Source: Hesseltinella vesiculosa (taxonomy: Eukaryota > Mucoromycota > Mucoromycetes > Mucorales > Cunninghamellaceae). From it: DNA of 64,000 bases. The DNA lies in contig MCGT01000010.1 of the NCBI GenBank assembly GCA_002104935.1, positions 310,001-374,000 of the forward strand, written 5' to 3'. Below the pieces are notes generated by a model. That model saw nothing but the letters and a program-made list of their open reading frames with translations, did not search any database and was not told the DNA's origin. Position numbers and translations under genes: made by a program. Of this stretch, positions 47,496-58,392 are shown in pieces. Position 1 is the stretch's first letter; each line of letters starts with the position of its first letter.

Positions 47496-49456
47496 TTACT
47501 TGGTACGTCGGCGTTTTGCAGGTCGTTTTTTGGGAGTCAGGAGTTTTTGGTCATACATCAGGGTAAAGGCTGTGTCGAAAAACTCGGTATAATCATGTTG
47601 GCGACGTTGAATCTCCTAGAACGATTCCAGTCAAACTCCGGTTGTTTTTTTTTTTCTTTTTTTTTTTTCCTGAATCTTACGAAATCCAGTTCGTCGGGAA
47701 GACCAGGAGTGGAGGGTGGAGGGTCGTCGGTGTCTTTGGATTTTTGCGGTGTTGTGTTGAGGGGTATCTGGGAGACGGCTTCACGTGTGGAAGCCTTGGT
47801 TTTTCCTGCGCGCCTGCTGAGAGATTGTTCGTCGATCAGCTGCGCATGGAGATGGTCACGATGTTTTAAGGTTTGCTGGTATAGTTCCTTGAGCAAGTAT
47901 ACGCGGGCAGGCCGTTCGCTCTTGATAATGAACTCGTCCATATGGTCTACGCTGTCAGGTAGGCTGATCCATTCCTCCAAGGACTCGGGCAATGTTTCGC
48001 GGTGCACGTTGAGGGAGAAGTAGCTACCACTGCCCTTGTTCCATTCGTGATCCAGAGCGTCCAAGGTGATCGCCAGCTTGTCCAGCAGCGCGTTGCATTT
48101 TTCGATAGGCGAGAGGGTGTCGGCTGCGCCAGGTCGGGAAGCGGGCTCAGGAGTGGAAGGCTTGGTGAGGACATGATCGGCAGTAGCGTCCAGCTGGCTA
48201 GTTGTACAGTTGTCAGAAGTGGAGGGTGTAGGGGCGGCAGGTGGGTTTTCGTTGGGTGCAGACACCACTGCTAGAATACTAACAAAGTCCGATGAACTAC
48301 GTAAAAAAATATAAAATAGTCAAATGTGCATGTTCTCATCTCCCATGAAATTGAGCTTACTCTTTTAGCCGGCGGCTTAGTTCATCTCGAGCAAATGGTA
48401 GCCAATTTCCATCAATGGCACCTATTGATTGAAAAGAGAATGTGAGCAGATGAGAGAGGAAAAATAGGAAGGCAAAGAGCTTACAAATTTTGGTAGGGAT
48501 GCGGTTATAGCCGTCTAATTCCCAAAGGAATCCGTTGGCGGGGATCAGGGCAGAGTAGTGGAAATAGGGTTCGGGCACTTCGTCGTCGTCGTCTTCTTCA
48601 CCGCTGTCTTCATAGATATCTTCATGACGGGGATAACCTTTGGCTTGAATTTGAGAATAGAACCTAAAGCGAACAACCAAGGTGAGGTTATGAAATGGAG
48701 AAAGGTGATCCACCTACGATCCAAATGTTCTATGGGCGTTTACCAAAAGGTCACAATTGCCAATGACAAGGCCACGAGACTATTTTTTTTTTTTTAAAAA
48801 AAAAAAAAAAATGAAGAATTGAACGGGAAACCATAGCTTATCTTTACCACCGGGTCCATGTCCATTGTAAACTCTTTGAATTCACGTAATTTTTCGCCAA
48901 GATCGACATTGGTATCGTCGATGTTCAATAGGACAGCCAGTAAAGCAGAGGTAGCACAGACATTGGTGACGATCTGATAGAATCAGGATGAGAAGGAGTC
49001 CATAGCCAGCTGTCCTCTCATTTTTTTTAACTTGCTTGATTAGAAAAGAAGAGAGACTCGGCTTCTTTATCCATGATTTCAGCTGGATTGCTTGGATGAG
49101 CTTCTACATTGATTTCAGAACCAAAGATCAGGCCATAGACACGTCTGTCACAGACAAACAGTAACAAAGAGGGTGGATATCAGCTGTCACTTTTTTGTTT
49201 GTCTTGTTCATTGCTCTTTGGGCTTACTCTTCCCATGTTGGCAAGCTGTCATGGTCGAACACTTCTTTGAAATCGATATTTTTGACACCATACATTCGAG
49301 CCATTCCAATGAAGTTTTCTAACAGCAAATATGAATATGTCAAGATGGGCTGGTCTTCAAGACAATGGTGGACCAGTGAAAAGTTTTACCTGGCCGATTT
49401 TCTATTAATGACCAAGGAGCTACAATCGCTGCCCGTATGTCATCGGCCGAAGACAT
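47496..49456 (-). CDS. ubiquitin C-terminal hydrolase of the UCH37/BAP1 group
   Basis: Model complement(join(47496..47615,47681..48296,48361..48421,48485..48663,48718..48779,48848..48973,49036..49144,49228..49318,49390..49456)), 476 residues, in frame. Peptidase C12 residues are all present: FFSNQIVTNVCATSALLAV (oxyanion Gln 89, nucleophile Cys 95), YFHYSALIP (His 187) and LWELDGYN (Asp 202); also GLVIGNCDLLVNAHRTFGS. A Pro/Ser-rich linker follows, then a helical region and an IQRRQHDYTEFFDTAF segment that matches the C-terminal ULD (RR.HNY.PF) of UCH37/BAP1. The tail KKRPAKRRRTK is a nuclear localisation signal. UCH37 works on the proteasome and INO80; BAP1 removes ubiquitin from histone H2A. 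The NLS favours a nuclear role. The intron at 48974-49035 has a GC donor. An acidic insert (SGEEDDDDEV) sits before the catalytic His. Confidence 0.88.
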
Positions 49457-49553
49457 TGAATTATATGCAGGTGCTTAAGAGGAAAAAAAATGCAGCAAGG
49501 GGAAGAAAGAGCGGCAAACAAAAAATATAAAAAATATAAAATTACGCTTTCCT

Positions 49554-51299
49554 TTATAGTTTAGAAGGTAGTTTGCCTCGAGGGACAGGTTGATCATAAG
49601 CATGGTGGGCCAAGTAATCGGTGGGGTTGGCAACAAAATGATCCTTGATGTTACGGATATCAACCATATTGCGGTTGATTTCGCTCAAGGAACGGACACC
49701 CATCAAGCGCATCACCATTTCTAATTCAGTCTAAGTAAAAAAAAAAAAAAAAAGGACGGTGAGCATTCAACTGAATCACATGGGGGTAATGATAGTGGTT
49801 ACTTTGAATAGATTAAGCAGATGATCAACACCAGAGACGCCATAGGTAGACATGGCATAGATGGCAGGGCGACCAATGCCGACGCCTTTGGCTCCAAGCG
49901 CGATGGCCTTGAAGATGTCACTGCCACGGCGGATGCCTCCGTCAACATAGACTTCAAAGTTCTTGTCCAGCTGCTCCGCACGAAGGGCATCCATGACCTC
50001 GGCCAAGATTTCAATAGCGGAAGGAGCAAAATCCAATTGGCGGCCACCATGGTTGGAGAGCACGACGCCTTGGAGACCCGCCTTGGCAGCAAGCACGGCA
50101 TCTTCCGCGGTCTGGACACCTTTGATGAGGATGGGCATGTTGGTGATGGATCGGAACCAGGCGACATCCTCCCAGGTCAGTGATGGATCGATAAAGTTGG
50201 AGATGGCACGAGCAGCACCGGCATTGCGGTTGACTTGGGTATTGGTGCGTTCAATTTCATCGGGAGCTTCCTCTTCGTACTTCTGACGCATGTCTTTTTC
50301 ACGGCGGCCTAGGAACAAACAGGGTAAGGTGAGTCGTTGATCTAACCAAGCAATAGGTTACCTAATTGAGGAGCATCGACGGTAATGAACAAACCCTTCA
50401 CCCCGCGCTTTTCAGCATGTTGCACAAATTGCTTGCTGACTTGACGATCGGCATTGACATAGAGCTGAAGCCAGTTGACTTGGCCAGGAGCAGCGGCATC
50501 CATTATTTCATCGAAAGAGCAGGAGGCCAAGGTAGGGACCATGTAGATGATGTTGTTCATGGCAGCGCCTTTGGTCAGGACGGTTTCACCTTCGGGGTGA
50601 CCGAGTTTGGCCAGCGCAGTGGCGGTGATGTACAGGGGGAAATCGACTTTGGTTCCCAACATGGTGGTGGTGGTATCGACATCCTTGACATTGACAAGGA
50701 CACGGGGTCGCATCCAAATGCGGTGGAAGGCATTGTGGTTTTCACGCATGGTGACTTCATCATCGGATCCCGAGGAATAATAGGCCCAAGCTGCTGGACT
50801 CAAGACATTCTTGGCCACGCCTGAAAACAAGCAAATATTAAGACTTTTTCTATTTTTTTTTTTTTTTTTTGTTGCAAAGTCACCTACTTTCAAAATCAAA
50901 ACTGTTGTACATTTCAGACAGACTGGGCTTGGCTTCATGAGCCAAACGGATTTGTTTTTCTTCGGCAGATTCAACCTTGGGTTGCGCAGCGAGCGATTGC
51001 TTGTCGATTTGGCCGAGGCAAACTTCAGGGGGCAAGAAGCGAGCAATGATATCAGGGGGATGGATAGGAGCAAAGGCTTTGGTGGCATCTTTGCCGGCAT
51101 ATTTCATAATGATTTTTTGACCTCCAGGGTGTTCTGGCAAGAACTTGGTCAAGTCATACACCTTGTCATGGATAATCACCCACACATTGTCTAATTTTAA
51201 AATAAAAGATGCATCAGACTATATGCCATGGACCTCCTCTTTGTCAAAAGTACCTTTTTTGTTGTGTTTAGCAACTTCTTCAGCACCAAGCAATTTCAT
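49554..51299 (-). CDS. flavocytochrome b2-like FMN 2-hydroxyacid dehydrogenase
   Basis: Model complement(join(49554..49730,49803..50308,50362..50820,50888..51190,51254..51299)), 496 residues, in frame. The N-terminus is a cytochrome b5 domain: VWVIIHDKVYDLTKFLPEHPGG (His 36) and FAPIHPPDI (His 59). The FMN barrel follows: PLYITATALAKLGHPEGE, NWLQLYVNADRQ, ILIKGVQTAEDA, the catalytic SNHGGRQLD and IALGAKGVGIGRP. This is the L-lactate dehydrogenase (cytochrome) architecture: oxidation of a 2-hydroxyacid to a 2-oxoacid by FMN, electrons to the b5 haem. Mitochondrial b2 has a long presequence; here translation starts directly at MKLLGAEEVAKHN with none, and the protein ends LPSKL. SKL is the canonical PTS1, so a peroxisomal enzyme is predicted. 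Substrate could be lactate, glycolate or longer 2-hydroxyacids. Confidence 0.9.
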
Positions 51300-52162
51300 T
51301 TGGTATATATAAAGGATAAACGTGGAAGCGACCAAAAAAAAAAAAAAAAAAAAGGGAAGAAAGGAAAAGAACAGGACGACTGGCGTTGTTTCAAACTTTG
51401 TAAGCGTTGCTGTGGGACGTGTTCCTTGTCCAATCATTCTCTCATGTCGGACATTTTTTTTGCACCTCACAGTTCTTCAAACCTTACTGCACTGAAAAGC
51501 CTGAGTTTTGGTGTGAAATTGAAGCATTGAAGGTCAGTCAGCCAGCATGATATCCAAGTTCAAAGCCTCACCCACCGCTTATTTTTTTTTGCTGTCAGTA
51601 CGAGATGAAAGCGTGTGAACCCGTAAAAAAATAAACTTTACCACTAAATACCAGCGTATTCTCGTCCGAGTACCCGGCTAATGATCATCCCGCATAGAAC
51701 CCATTTTTCTTTCCAGCAACTAAAATGATAATAAACCAATGGCCAAGTTGCAAAAAGCTACTGTGCACATTGCACGGTGTTAAAAGAGACACCAGAAAAA
51801 TGCAGGTCACCAAGCAGGCGTTGAGAAAGCACAAGGACAGATTGGCGCAGCAGAGCCTTTTTGAGAGAAATAGTAGAAAAGACGTCGTCAACCAGTCATC
51901 CTGTAAGATTCAGTGATCTTATCCTTTTGATTGGCTATGAATTAAACCTGGCAGAGCAATTTCATAGGACTAAAAGGAAGATGTCTACTCTCAAAAGCCG
52001 TCCAACACGAAGCTGGTGGTTGTCTTTTTCATCAGATACTGTACCGGTACCGTACTGTATGCTGGCCGTAACAAGTACCTATGCCATAACTGGGCAAAAG
52101 CAACAGGGAAAAAAAAAGTCCGCGCAAAAAGTCACATTTCTTCAACAAGGCAAAAAAACGTG

Positions 52163-52201
<39 letters not shown>

Positions 52202-52327
52202 TTGCAGATTTTCATTCCATTTTGACTTGATTTTGCTACCAAGTCTGGATTGTGTAGTTAGGCTTTGTAGAACTTAGCTAGCACTTGCAGTTGTTTGTAT
52301 AATAGCACTTTTTTTTCTTTCTTCATC
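51300..52327. other. gene-free spacer between divergent genes
   Basis: Divergent promoters of the flavocytochrome (minus) and the DDT/PHD gene (plus). Holds an A-run at about 51334-51353 and one of the longest T-runs in the window (about 33, 52166-52198). Short frames only. Confidence 0.45.
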
Positions 52328-55126
52328 ATGGCTCTAGATGGCTCAACATTGATTACTTTGCGGAATAATATCGAATTTGCATCTATTGCCCAATTCCTAC
52401 ACACTTATCAACATGCCTTTCGACCTTGGCCAGCATGGACGGACACATATGAATCGTTTCTTTATTCTAAACACCTGACGCCCAACGATGATTATGTCTT
52501 TGCTACTGAAGTAAGCTCTCTTCGTTCTAATAACAAAGTCTCCCTTTTTTGTAACCATGTCATCATCTTTAGGACTTGGAGCAGATGTTTCTTGATCCCA
52601 GCAAACGCATCTTTTTGCAAGATCTCTTTGTTCGACTTCTCCGTGTGTTGACTCGCAATCGCTTCTTAAAGTAAGTCAATGGCTTGCTGATGGCGGGTCG
52701 GTTGACGATTTGTTTATTTTTCTAGCGATACCACTTGGGAACAGTATCTGGCTAAAGAATATGATAAGCGAGCCGATCAAGATCTCGTCAACCCATTTTT
52801 CCGAGAACCAGAATTGGACCAAACCAAAGAGCCTGAACATCCAGAAGACTCCCCAAACAACCCTCAGCCCATCGCCTATTCAGAGTTATCCTTGGCATCC
52901 CAAGTCCATGTCTTGCATGAATTATGCGAAGTACGGTGATACGAGAGCGAAGGAAAAAAAAACACAAACATCACTCTCTGACTTTTTTTTTCTTTCTGTC
53001 AGTGGCAATTAGACTTCCCTGATCGATTTCGTGAGCACTTGGAAACTGGAGAAGATGAACGACAATGGGTACTCCTCCGCTTTCTATCGTCTTGCCATGT
53101 GTGACTCATTCCTCCCTCTCTTTATAATAGCGTGTAGAGCCCATTGGTTTTGATGCAAAGGGTGATACATACTGGTTGTTTGATGGTACGTTACCAAGAA
53201 AGCGTAGGAGTAAACGACGCTCACGACCCCCCTTTTTTTTAATAGACAATCGACTGTATCGACAATCCGATCGAAAGCCTCCCAAAAAAAAAGCTACAAA
53301 ACGCAAACGTGCACCACCACCTCCTTCCTCTCGGTCTACACGCCGTACTCGAACTGCTGAATCTCAACCTACACAACATAATGGCAACAGTGAAGATGAA
53401 CAAGATTGGTCACCATGGCAACTGGTAAAAAGAAAAAAAATCACTAGAAACCAACGTGAGGGGGGGGGGGGGAGGAATAATAAGCTGACTGTGACTCTTA
53501 TATCCTGTATGGCATCAACTAGTTATGTAGGACAGTAGCTGATTGGCGAGCCTTCCCTCAAAGATATGCCGATAGTCAACATGTGGATGAAAAACGGTTT
53601 TATAAGCTCTTGGCCAATGATGTCGTACCAAAGGTGATCCCAGCCATTGAAGAGCACGAAGCTGAAATCCAGAAAGCAGCAGCCATGGCCCTCCGCAAGC
53701 GTAGCTCCCGAATCATGGTGCGAGAATTGGAGGCTTTGGAGCAGCAACAATTCAACATGATGTCTCGTTCCTCCTCCAACGAACCTGAACTGACCCGCAG
53801 CGAAAGGCGACGACTGCAACAAGAACAAGACGAAAAGGACCGTCAATCACGTGCTCGCCAGGAACGAGCCCAGGAACGTGAACGAAAAATAGAAGAGCAG
53901 CGATACGTCGAAACCTTGGCTGCTGAAAAGTCCAGACTTGAACGAGAACGCCGTCTTCTCCTCCGCCAAGGCCATGCGGACTCCGATCTCTATCCAGACA
54001 GCATGTCTCCGCCTGCCCTGGACGCCTCTCCCTCTCATCCCACTCAGCCTCTGGATCAGCCTGAAGGAAAGCCTAAACGCAAATACACTAAAAAGATCAA
54101 GGATAAAGACAAGACCATCACGGTCAATATCACCATGGACGATACACCCAAGAAGCCAAAAAAGCCAAAACGCGATCCTAATGCTCCCCCTAAAAAACGT
54201 GGCCGTAAATCCAATGCCCAGAAATTGCTGGAATTGCAGCAACGTCAACAAGAAGAAGAAGATGGCTGGATGTTTCGCTGTTTGTGTGGTGTGCAAGGCC
54301 TCAACATTGTAAGCCAGCAAGCCAGGGGAGACCTGTACCAGCCACTGAACGCCTTTTTTTTTTTTCATAGGATGATGGTGCACCTATGATTGCATGCGAA
54401 AAATGCGCTGAATGGCAGCATATTGAGTGCCTTCGCAACTCTAATCAAATACCCAGGAACAGCCATGCTTTGGAGCAATTTGTGTTTATCTGTCGACGAT
54501 GCCTTGCTGACCAGGAGGGCAAGATGGACCTTGATATTGATGTTGTGGATCATCCTATGGAGAACCGTACGATTGTCGAGTCTTCTGCTGTTCCTGCTTC
54601 CCAGCCATTCGCCGTGGCCGCCCACCCTCCTCCATCACCCTATGCCATTCCTTCGGCGCCTGCCATGCCCTCCTTACAACGAACCATTGCCATCGCCCCT
54701 CATCCATCCAGCTCGATGCGCTTAGTCCAACCACCTCAAGAACGTCAGACTACACTTCCTGCTCGCTTACCACCTTTACATCAAATGACCAGCAGCCAGC
54801 CAAGCATGCTGCCTCCCTCGAACATCCGATCAAATGTGACTCACTCGTCCACCACCGAACCTCGTCCGCAGCCACTTGGTTTCACCTTTGAGTCTCCTCC
54901 ACAGCATTACTCTATCTCTCCTGCTGTTCACCAACCTCCACCAGCCCCTGTTGCACCCCTTCCCTTCTCCTCGCCTGTCGCTTGCCAGCCGACGGTTGCC
55001 GACGCCCAAGGTGCTAAACTACCTCCGCTTCAATTTGCCTATTCCTCGGTAGACTCGACATCTGCCCCTCCTACACATGCCTCTAATTTCCCATCTTCAG
55101 CGATCGACTCCTCCAATGGCGCCTGA
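52328..55126 (+). CDS. DDT/WHIM and PHD-finger chromatin protein
   Basis: Model join(52328..52510,52573..52670,52726..52930,53003..53068,53131..53185,53246..53424,53523..54308,54371..55126), 775 residues, in frame. The N-terminus is a DDT-like helical region (RNNIEFASIAQFLHTYQHA, LEQMFLDPSKRIFLQDLFVR). WHIM motifs follow: VEPIGFDAKGDTYWLFD, LYRQSDRKPPKKK and WQLLCRTVADWRAFPQRY. A long charged coiled coil comes next, then basic AT-hook-like PPKKRGRKSN. A PHD finger (about 512-565) reads MFRCLCGVQG, MIACEKCAEWQHIECL and FICRRC. The C-terminus is Pro/Ser-rich. DDT-WHIM proteins (CECR2, RSF1, BAZ type) form remodelling complexes with ISWI; the PHD may read histone H3 methylation. The exon at 53523 was fixed by requiring the WHIM motif; nearer AG sites give stops. 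Nuclear by inference. Confidence 0.85.
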
Positions 55127-55216
55127 ATAAAAATAACTTTTTTTTTTCTTTTCCCTTTCCAGCCCTTCCATGAATGGATCACCTGTGCCTTCACTTTCAG
55201 TGCTTTGCCACCTCTG

Positions 55217-55262
<46 letters not shown>

Positions 55263-55465
55263 ATATAGACGGCAAAAAAGTGACTCATCCTTTCCAAACT
55301 ACCCTTTAAAACTTGAGAGAACTTTGAGCCGAATTTCCCTAAAGTGACAAACAGACCAATGGCAGTGTCGAAATGAGTCACTTAGGGCAGCTGCCCTTAA
55401 AAATGGTCGCCACCAACACCGTAAACAACAATTTTTTTTTCTTTCGTTTTCTCCATTGATCCAAC
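55127..55465. other. spacer with microsatellite
   Basis: 3' UTR of the DDT/PHD gene and promoter of the aspartyl-tRNA synthetase. Apart from the (CT)n(TA)n tract no structure is seen. Confidence 0.5.
55215..55263 (+). repeat. (CT)n(TA)n compound microsatellite
   Basis: About 13 CT units directly followed by about 11 TA units. Lies in the 3' flank of the DDT/PHD gene. Confidence 0.95.
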
Positions 55466-56983
55466 ATGTCCGAACCCACTGATCCTACCCAAGAAAAGCC
55501 CAAGGAAGAATTCTTCGAGTAAGAGATAATCCATAACTATCCATTTCGATGGCTCATCGTACTATTTGCGCGCGCCCGCCTTTTTTTTTATGACAGTGAC
55601 GAAGGTAAGCCTATTTCCAAAAAAGCCTTCAAGAAGCTGCAAGTGACCAAGGAAAAGGCTGCCAAGAAGGCCGCTACAGCTGCCAAGCTTGCTGAAGAAA
55701 AGGCCGCCCGTGAATCCAACGTAAGCGAATGAAACTAGAACCAAACATCCACTTTTTAGCAAAGACACTCACTCTTTTTTTTTCAATGACACCTCTTGCA
55801 GGATGTATCCTCGGATCGTTACGGCAAATTGCCAATCAATCAATCACAAGATCGCTCTGGTAAGTAGAATCAGAGACATGGAAAAGGATGTGAGCATAAA
55901 TCTGATTCTTTTTAAAATGGGATATTTAGGAACCAAACGTGAAGACGTGACGGCCATTACCGGGGCACGTGCGGGAGAAACGGTTGTGATCCGTGCCCGC
56001 CTGCAAACTACCCGTCCTACCAGCAGCAAGCGCTGTTTCTTTGTGTTCCGCCAAGGCGTGTCGACCATCCAAGGTATCCTGAATGCTGACGACGAGGTGA
56101 TCAGCCGTCAAATGGTCAAGTATTGCTCCAGCATTCCTGTCGAATCCATTGTGCTCGTTGAAGGCAAGGTGCTCAAGGCCGCCGAAGAAATCAAGAGCTG
56201 CACTGTGTCCGATGCCGAACTGGAAATCAGCAAGCTCCATGTCATTGCCGAAGTCAAGGAACGCTTGGCTTTCAGCATTGAAGATGCCTCGCGCCCCATC
56301 AAGGACGACGAAATGACCGGAACTACCGAAGAAGACAGTGCTGCTCCCTCCGGTCCTCGCGTGTTGTTGGACACTCGTCTGGACAACCGTATCTTGGATC
56401 TGCGCACCACCACCAACCATGCCATCTTCCGCCTTCAATCGGCCGTGTGCCTGCTGTTCCGTGAATTCTTGTTGGAACGCAACTTTTTGGAAATCCACAC
56501 GCCCAAGCTGCTCGGTGCTGCCTCGGAAGGCGGTGCCAACGTGTTCAAGGTCACCTATTTCGAACGCAACGCTTTCCTTGCCCAATCGCCTCAACTGTAC
56601 AAGCAAATGTGCATTGCTGCCGACTTTGACCGTGTGTTTGAAATCACGCCTGTGTTCCGTGCCGAAAACTCCAACACCCATCGCCACATGACCGAATTCA
56701 CTGGTCTCGATTTGGAAATGGCCTTTGAAGAACACTACCACGAAGTGGTCGATGTGCTCGACGAGCTGTTTGTCTTCATCTTCACCAACCTCAAGAAACG
56801 CTACGCCAAGGAAATCGAGGCTGTCCAGCGTCAATATCCCGTGCCTGATTTCCAAATCTTGGACAAGACCTTGCGTTTGACCTATGCCGAAGGGGTGCAG
56901 ATGTTGCGTGATGCTGGGGTTGAAATGGGCGACTTTGAAGATTTATCGTAGGCAGCCTCTTCTTCTATCACCAGAAGGACTCA

Positions 56984-57014
<31 letters not shown>

Positions 57015-57429
57015 GCACTTGCACGATAGCACCACCAACGAAAAGTTTTTGGGCAAATTGGTCAAGGAGAAATACGGCACCGACTTTTACATCTTGGACA
57101 AGTTCCCCTTGGAAGTCCGTCCCTTCTACACCATGCCTGACCCCAAGGATCCCAAATACTCCAACTCGTATGATTTCTTTATGCGTGGCGAAGAAATCTT
57201 GTCGGGTGCCCAGCGTATCCATGACCCTGAGCTGTTGGAAGAACGTGCCAAGATCCATGGTGTCGACATCAGCTCCATCCAACCCTATGTTGATGCTTTC
57301 AAGATTGGTGCTCCCCCCCATGCTGGCGGTGGCATTGGTTTGGAACGCGTGGTCATGTTCTATCTCGGCCTCGGCAACATCCGTCGCGCCAGTCTCTTCC
57401 CTCGTGATCCCAAGCGTCTTGCTCCTTAG
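55466..57429 (+). CDS. DPS1: cytosolic aspartyl-tRNA synthetase
   Basis: Model join(55466..55518,55597..55720,55802..55859,55930..56947,57030..57429), 550 residues, in frame. A charged Lys/Ala-rich N-terminal helix ([20 protein letters not shown]) is typical of fungal cytosolic AspRS and binds tRNA. The OB anticodon-binding domain follows ([20 protein letters not shown]). Class II catalytic motifs are clear: [30 protein letters not shown], motif 2 [20 protein letters not shown] and motif 3 [20 protein letters not shown]. The enzyme charges tRNA-Asp. No mitochondrial presequence is visible, so the cytosolic isoform is meant. Codon use is strongly biased to C-ending codons, as expected for a highly expressed gene. 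Intron 4 holds a T-run of about 30 bases. Confidence 0.97.
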
Positions 57430-58392
57430 ATCCCTCCCTTGTATAAATCGAAAATGGATTTTTCTGAACCGTCTTTTTGTCCATGGCCATGTTGGCCATG
57501 GCATTGTTTTCGACTTGATGTTCTTGAAAAAAAAAAAAAAAAAAAAAAAAAACGAAACGGCCACAAGCGCCAAGAATCCCTGGCAGCTGTGGACGTGCAG
57601 AAATACCAATGGTTGATGTGAGAATTATGTCCATGCAACCATTGACAAGATGGTCCAATGCCTCCTTTCGTTTGACCACGCCGTGCCTGTTCAATACGTA
57701 TCTCTCCTCGGCCTGGCTTGACAAAAGCAACTAAAAATATCGGTCAGGCATCCGTCCAGAACTCTTTTACAGTGCGGCACAAACATGTCAGCTTTTGACA
57801 GTCCCTTTTTTATTTTGTTCACAGGTCACCAAAACTAAAAAAAAAATATATAAAAAGTGAGTGCGATTTTTTTTTTACCGGTGAACCGGAAAGGTGAAAG
57901 AAGATGGACTGCGCTGGCAAGAAAAAAAAAGGATGACCGCGGTCGCCCTAGTGAGCCGATATTTTTAGATGTAGAAGACTGGAACAACTGGGTATGCGTG
58001 TATGTGTGAGCATGCGAGTTGTGTGCGTGTTGGAAACAAAGGAGACAAGCAAGTAATCATCGCGAGTACTTTTTTTTTTTGGTTTTTTATACGTTGAAGA
58101 GTGGAGAACAAATCTGTAAGCTGGATAGGTGTGGTTTTGAGGTGTAGTGTATGCGGGTGAGGTGGAGAAAGTAAATAGGAGGAAGTCCGTTCAAGGTCTG
58201 GTTTTAAATGGCTGAAGAGAGGGGCACAGCTGCTGAATGGGTGAATGTTGAAAGAGAAGAGCTGCCAATGAAGACCAAACCATGAGGACGCTAGAAAAAA
58301 AAAAAGAAAAAAAAAGTAAAAGAGAAGGGAGGTGGATTCAGGAACGAGAGACACGTTCAGAAGGACAGTTATAAAAAAAAAGGGGAGGGGGT
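57430..58392. other. gene-free spacer between convergent genes
   Basis: 3' flanks of the AspRS and Tra2-like genes. Contains a short CCATGG-rich partial palindrome (57481-57503), an A-run of about 24 (57528-57552) and other short runs. No gene seen. Confidence 0.45.

Noticed and set aside
47439..48023. 194-codon plus-strand frame
   Set aside because: Antisense to the UCH linker exon; starts with homopolymer Phe translation and has no domain.
55926..56855. 309-codon minus-strand frame
   Set aside because: Exact antisense of the aspartyl-tRNA synthetase exon with strongly biased codons; no independent signal.
57481..57503. CCATGG-rich partial palindrome as a terminator
   Set aside because: Short and imperfect; prokaryote-style terminators do not apply, and no evidence links it to 3' end formation.
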